From Thuidium tamariscinum (Eukaryota > Streptophyta > Bryopsida > Hypnales > Thuidiaceae): a stretch of DNA of 64,000 nt. Numbering within the stretch: the first letter of the stretch is position 1; every line of letters begins with the position of its first letter. Made by a program: the position numbers and the translations under genes. Where the stretch lies: positions 7,316,001 through 7,380,000 of the forward strand of contig OX344752.2 in NCBI GenBank assembly GCA_947034885.2, read 5' to 3'. Shown in pieces: positions 61,563 through 64,000 of the stretch. A model generated the notes under the pieces. It saw nothing but the letters and a program-made list of their open reading frames with translations, did no database searches and was not told the DNA's origin.

Positions 61563-64000
61563 GGGTGTATGTGATTAAAAATTGATTGTCTACCTTAGCA
61601 TGCAAGGGGTTAGAGCATTGCCACACTCACATACTATAGCTGTAATAGTCTTAAAATGTGGATGAGAAGTGCTATGGGGCCTTTACAATATTCTCTTGAG
61701 ACTCAATTCTAGCATGTTATAAAATGGCTTTAAATATCATTATTCATCTCCAATTTTATCCTTTAATCTCCTTGATGAGTAGTCACTTGACTATTGGTAG
61801 ATTGTATTTGGTGAGCAAGGGTGAAGGACAAGGAAATTGAAGGCCCTTCCAAATTAAGAGGAAAATTTGAAGATGACAAGTTTGGCAAGTGAAGGTGGTC
61901 ATAGTCTTGTAACTTGGATTGACAATGTGTTATGAGATGTTACAACTTAGAGGTGTAGACAAAGGGATTTATAATACAATAAAGTCTAATAATCTTTCAA
62001 ATTGCCTATTGGACCATTCAAAAATTTTGGTGCATAATACATAATATAATTGGTATTTTTCTTCTTGCATAATTAATGTTTAGTTCTTACAAAATGCCTA
62101 CCAAATTCCAATTTCAAAAAAATAAAACTTCAATTTTGGTGAATTGTTTCATTTAATATTCATATTTTATATGATAATTGATTGAAAAACATTGATGATA
62201 ATTTTTTTTAATCAATTGCCTAAATGTATATACACCTTTCCTTCAAGAAGCATCCCTCCAAAAGTTCCAAAATTTCTTCTATAGAGATTTCAATATTGAG
62301 ATGACAATGCCTAAATTATATAAAAGAAATATCCCTATATTTTAACTAAACTTTGGCAAAGTAATTGTACCATTATGCTCAAATGTACAAAATTAGTTAT
62401 GATAAGAAGATCAAATAAAAATATCTAATTAAAATAAATAGATATCCATCCCGGGGAGATCACTCCTTGTAATTTTAAGCATACACCTAAGTTAAGAGGG
62501 TATTTAACATAGGGCTATTTACCTTCATTTTAGTAATTAAAATGACCGTATTTTTACATATAAATTCAATCATTTGGTTTTTATAGTTAGGCTATCTTAT
62601 ATACAAAATTTATATGTCTAAATTTTTCATATCCATTTACAACACACTATATAAGTAGTGTCTTACATATACACTATTTTAGTACAATTTCAAATGACAA
62701 ATAAAAATGTAAATTGCAACAATAGTTTTAAATATTCTAAATTCTATGCCATGTATTCTAAACAACCTAATATAGTGAATAATAAACATCATAAAAACAT
62801 TAAATATAGTTATGATACTAAAACTAAGAAAAACACCAATACTAATAATATAACATGAACAACATGAGAAATTGACACTCTAAAAACATTGTAGATTAAC
62901 CCAAGAATATGACCTCTATTTCAATATAGACACTATGTATTTTATTTTTACATATGCATTTACAATGGTTTTGAATTTAGAATCAAAAAATAAAAGAGTG
63001 TTTATTAAATACTAGTAAAAAGAAGATGATTCTACACATTTACAAGTATATGTTCAAGTAGTTGAGGCAAATCTAGAGTTTGTAGTATCAAAGTATAGAA
63101 AAGATTCCATACAAATGTTGCACACTCTACACCAATTTCTTAATGGATACTTTGTATGAACACAAATCTCCATAGTACAACCTCATTGTAAATTTATAGC
63201 TCAATTCTTTTGTCTTAGAACAATAGATTCTTACATGCTGTTACATAATTGGTATACTCAAGGAAATATTTGTATGTATAGGCTAGAATTATTTGATGAT
63301 AACAACAAATCTCTTGAAAAACATCCTTAGATTTACTAAATTGTGTAAGTTTTATCATTCAATTAAAAAAGTTTGTTTACATCTAGACTCATTGTACTAC
63401 AAACTTTTTATATGAACCCTATTTGTAAAGGCTAATTTATTAATAAAAATTCCTACTAAATGATGTTTATACATAGCCTACTTTATATATAATAGGATAT
63501 GTGACATTTCAAGAACCCTATAGTAGTTCTACATATATATAAAATTTATCCCCTTTGAATTAAATAGACCCTATCTTTTAACTCACGTAGTTTTCTAAAA
63601 ATCCCGAGTAATCTCCCCGGGATATCCATTTTATAAAATTTAGGCATTTGTCACCCAAACATTGAAATCTCTATAGAAGGAGCATTAGAAGAAATTTTGT
63701 GGCTATAGAAGCTTGTGAATTCTATCAAATTCTTAGATTGTTTCTAGACTCTAGGAACTTGCTACATTAGCATATTGACAAATGATAGAGGAGGAAAAAA
63801 TGAATGTGTTTGGTTTAGTCTATATCCTATGTGGTTATTGTCTATTGTTTCCCTCAAAACCTCTCGTGGTTGGTGGGTAGAAACAAAGAGAATGTTGCTT
63901 TCTAAGAGCATCAAGTGATTGAGAATTTTTTGGCAAATCTAAGGCAAAAAGTAATAGGTAAAGTAATTAACAAGAGAGGCAACTAATAATGGCGTAAATA
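61563..64000. other. AT-rich right flank without genes
   Basis: No gene recognised. The stretch is dominated by a large imperfect inverted repeat at 62267-63701, listed apart. Open frames such as 62658-62858 (+) are Asn/Lys-rich and look random. Confidence 0.45.
62267..63701. repeat. Large imperfect foldback
   Basis: The left side has AAAATTTCTTCTATAGAG, then TGCCTAAATTATATAAAA, and further in GATATCCATCCCGGGGAGAT. The complement of the right side has AAAATTTCTTCT, CTATAGAGATTTCAATG, TGCCTAAATTTTATAAAATG and GATATCCCGGGGAGATTACT in the same order. The left arm carries about 130 extra bases between the last two blocks. The arms enclose about 1 kb of AT-rich DNA. It may be a non-autonomous element with long terminal repeats whose left arm was later interrupted. 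Confidence 0.5.

Noticed and set aside
1-64000. LTR retroelements or other virus-like elements
   Set aside because: No long direct terminal repeats, primer-binding site or polymerase-like frames were recognised in the window.
1-64000. tRNA, rRNA and CRISPR arrays
   Set aside because: No cloverleaf-like sequence with conserved boxes, no rRNA core sequence, and the direct repeats seen are not regularly spaced.

Overview
The window is nuclear DNA of a land plant, most likely a bryophyte such as a moss or liverwort, though the species cannot be fixed from the sequence. The reasons are spliced genes with GT-AG introns, an RSL class II bHLH whose basic region and C-terminal tail look like those of moss proteins, plant-type TBC and NAT12-like genes, and gene islands of moderate GC set in very AT-rich DNA. 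No bacterial, organellar, rRNA, tRNA or CRISPR sequence was seen.

Five protein genes could be assembled exon by exon with all reading phases closing. (1) At 2676-4762 (+) is a three-exon gene for an unrecognised 59-residue hydrophilic protein. (2) At 6890-12103 (-) is an eleven-exon Rab-GAP with a TBC domain and both catalytic fingers. (3) At 17851-20775 (+) is a nine-exon ubiquitin C-terminal hydrolase of the UCH-L3 type, 234 residues, with all four active-site residues. (4) At 49548-53011 (+) is a four-exon RSL class II bHLH transcription factor, the family that drives rhizoid and root-hair growth, preceded by a GC-rich leader or promoter region of more than 2 kb that holds a microRNA-like hairpin. 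(5) At 53562-58444 (-) is a ten-exon nucleobase-ascorbate transporter of the NAT11/12 type, convergent with the bHLH gene and 550 bp from it. These are ordinary housekeeping and developmental genes and do not form a joint pathway.

Between 20.8 and 46.7 kb, and again from 13 to 17 kb and after 61 kb, there are no recognisable genes. What these stretches hold is a dense set of short non-autonomous repeats: a roughly 330-395 bp MITE family in four copies, two copies (plus a decayed relative) of a 714-725 bp element with apparent 4-bp target duplications, a hAT-like 642-bp element with a perfect 8-bp duplication, a CACTA-like miniature element with a 48-bp internal tandem repeat, an unclassified repeat present in one-unit and two-unit forms, a small inverted-repeat element shared by introns of the TBC and UCH genes, and several strong foldback palindromes. 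No LTR retroelement or other virus-like element was recognised.
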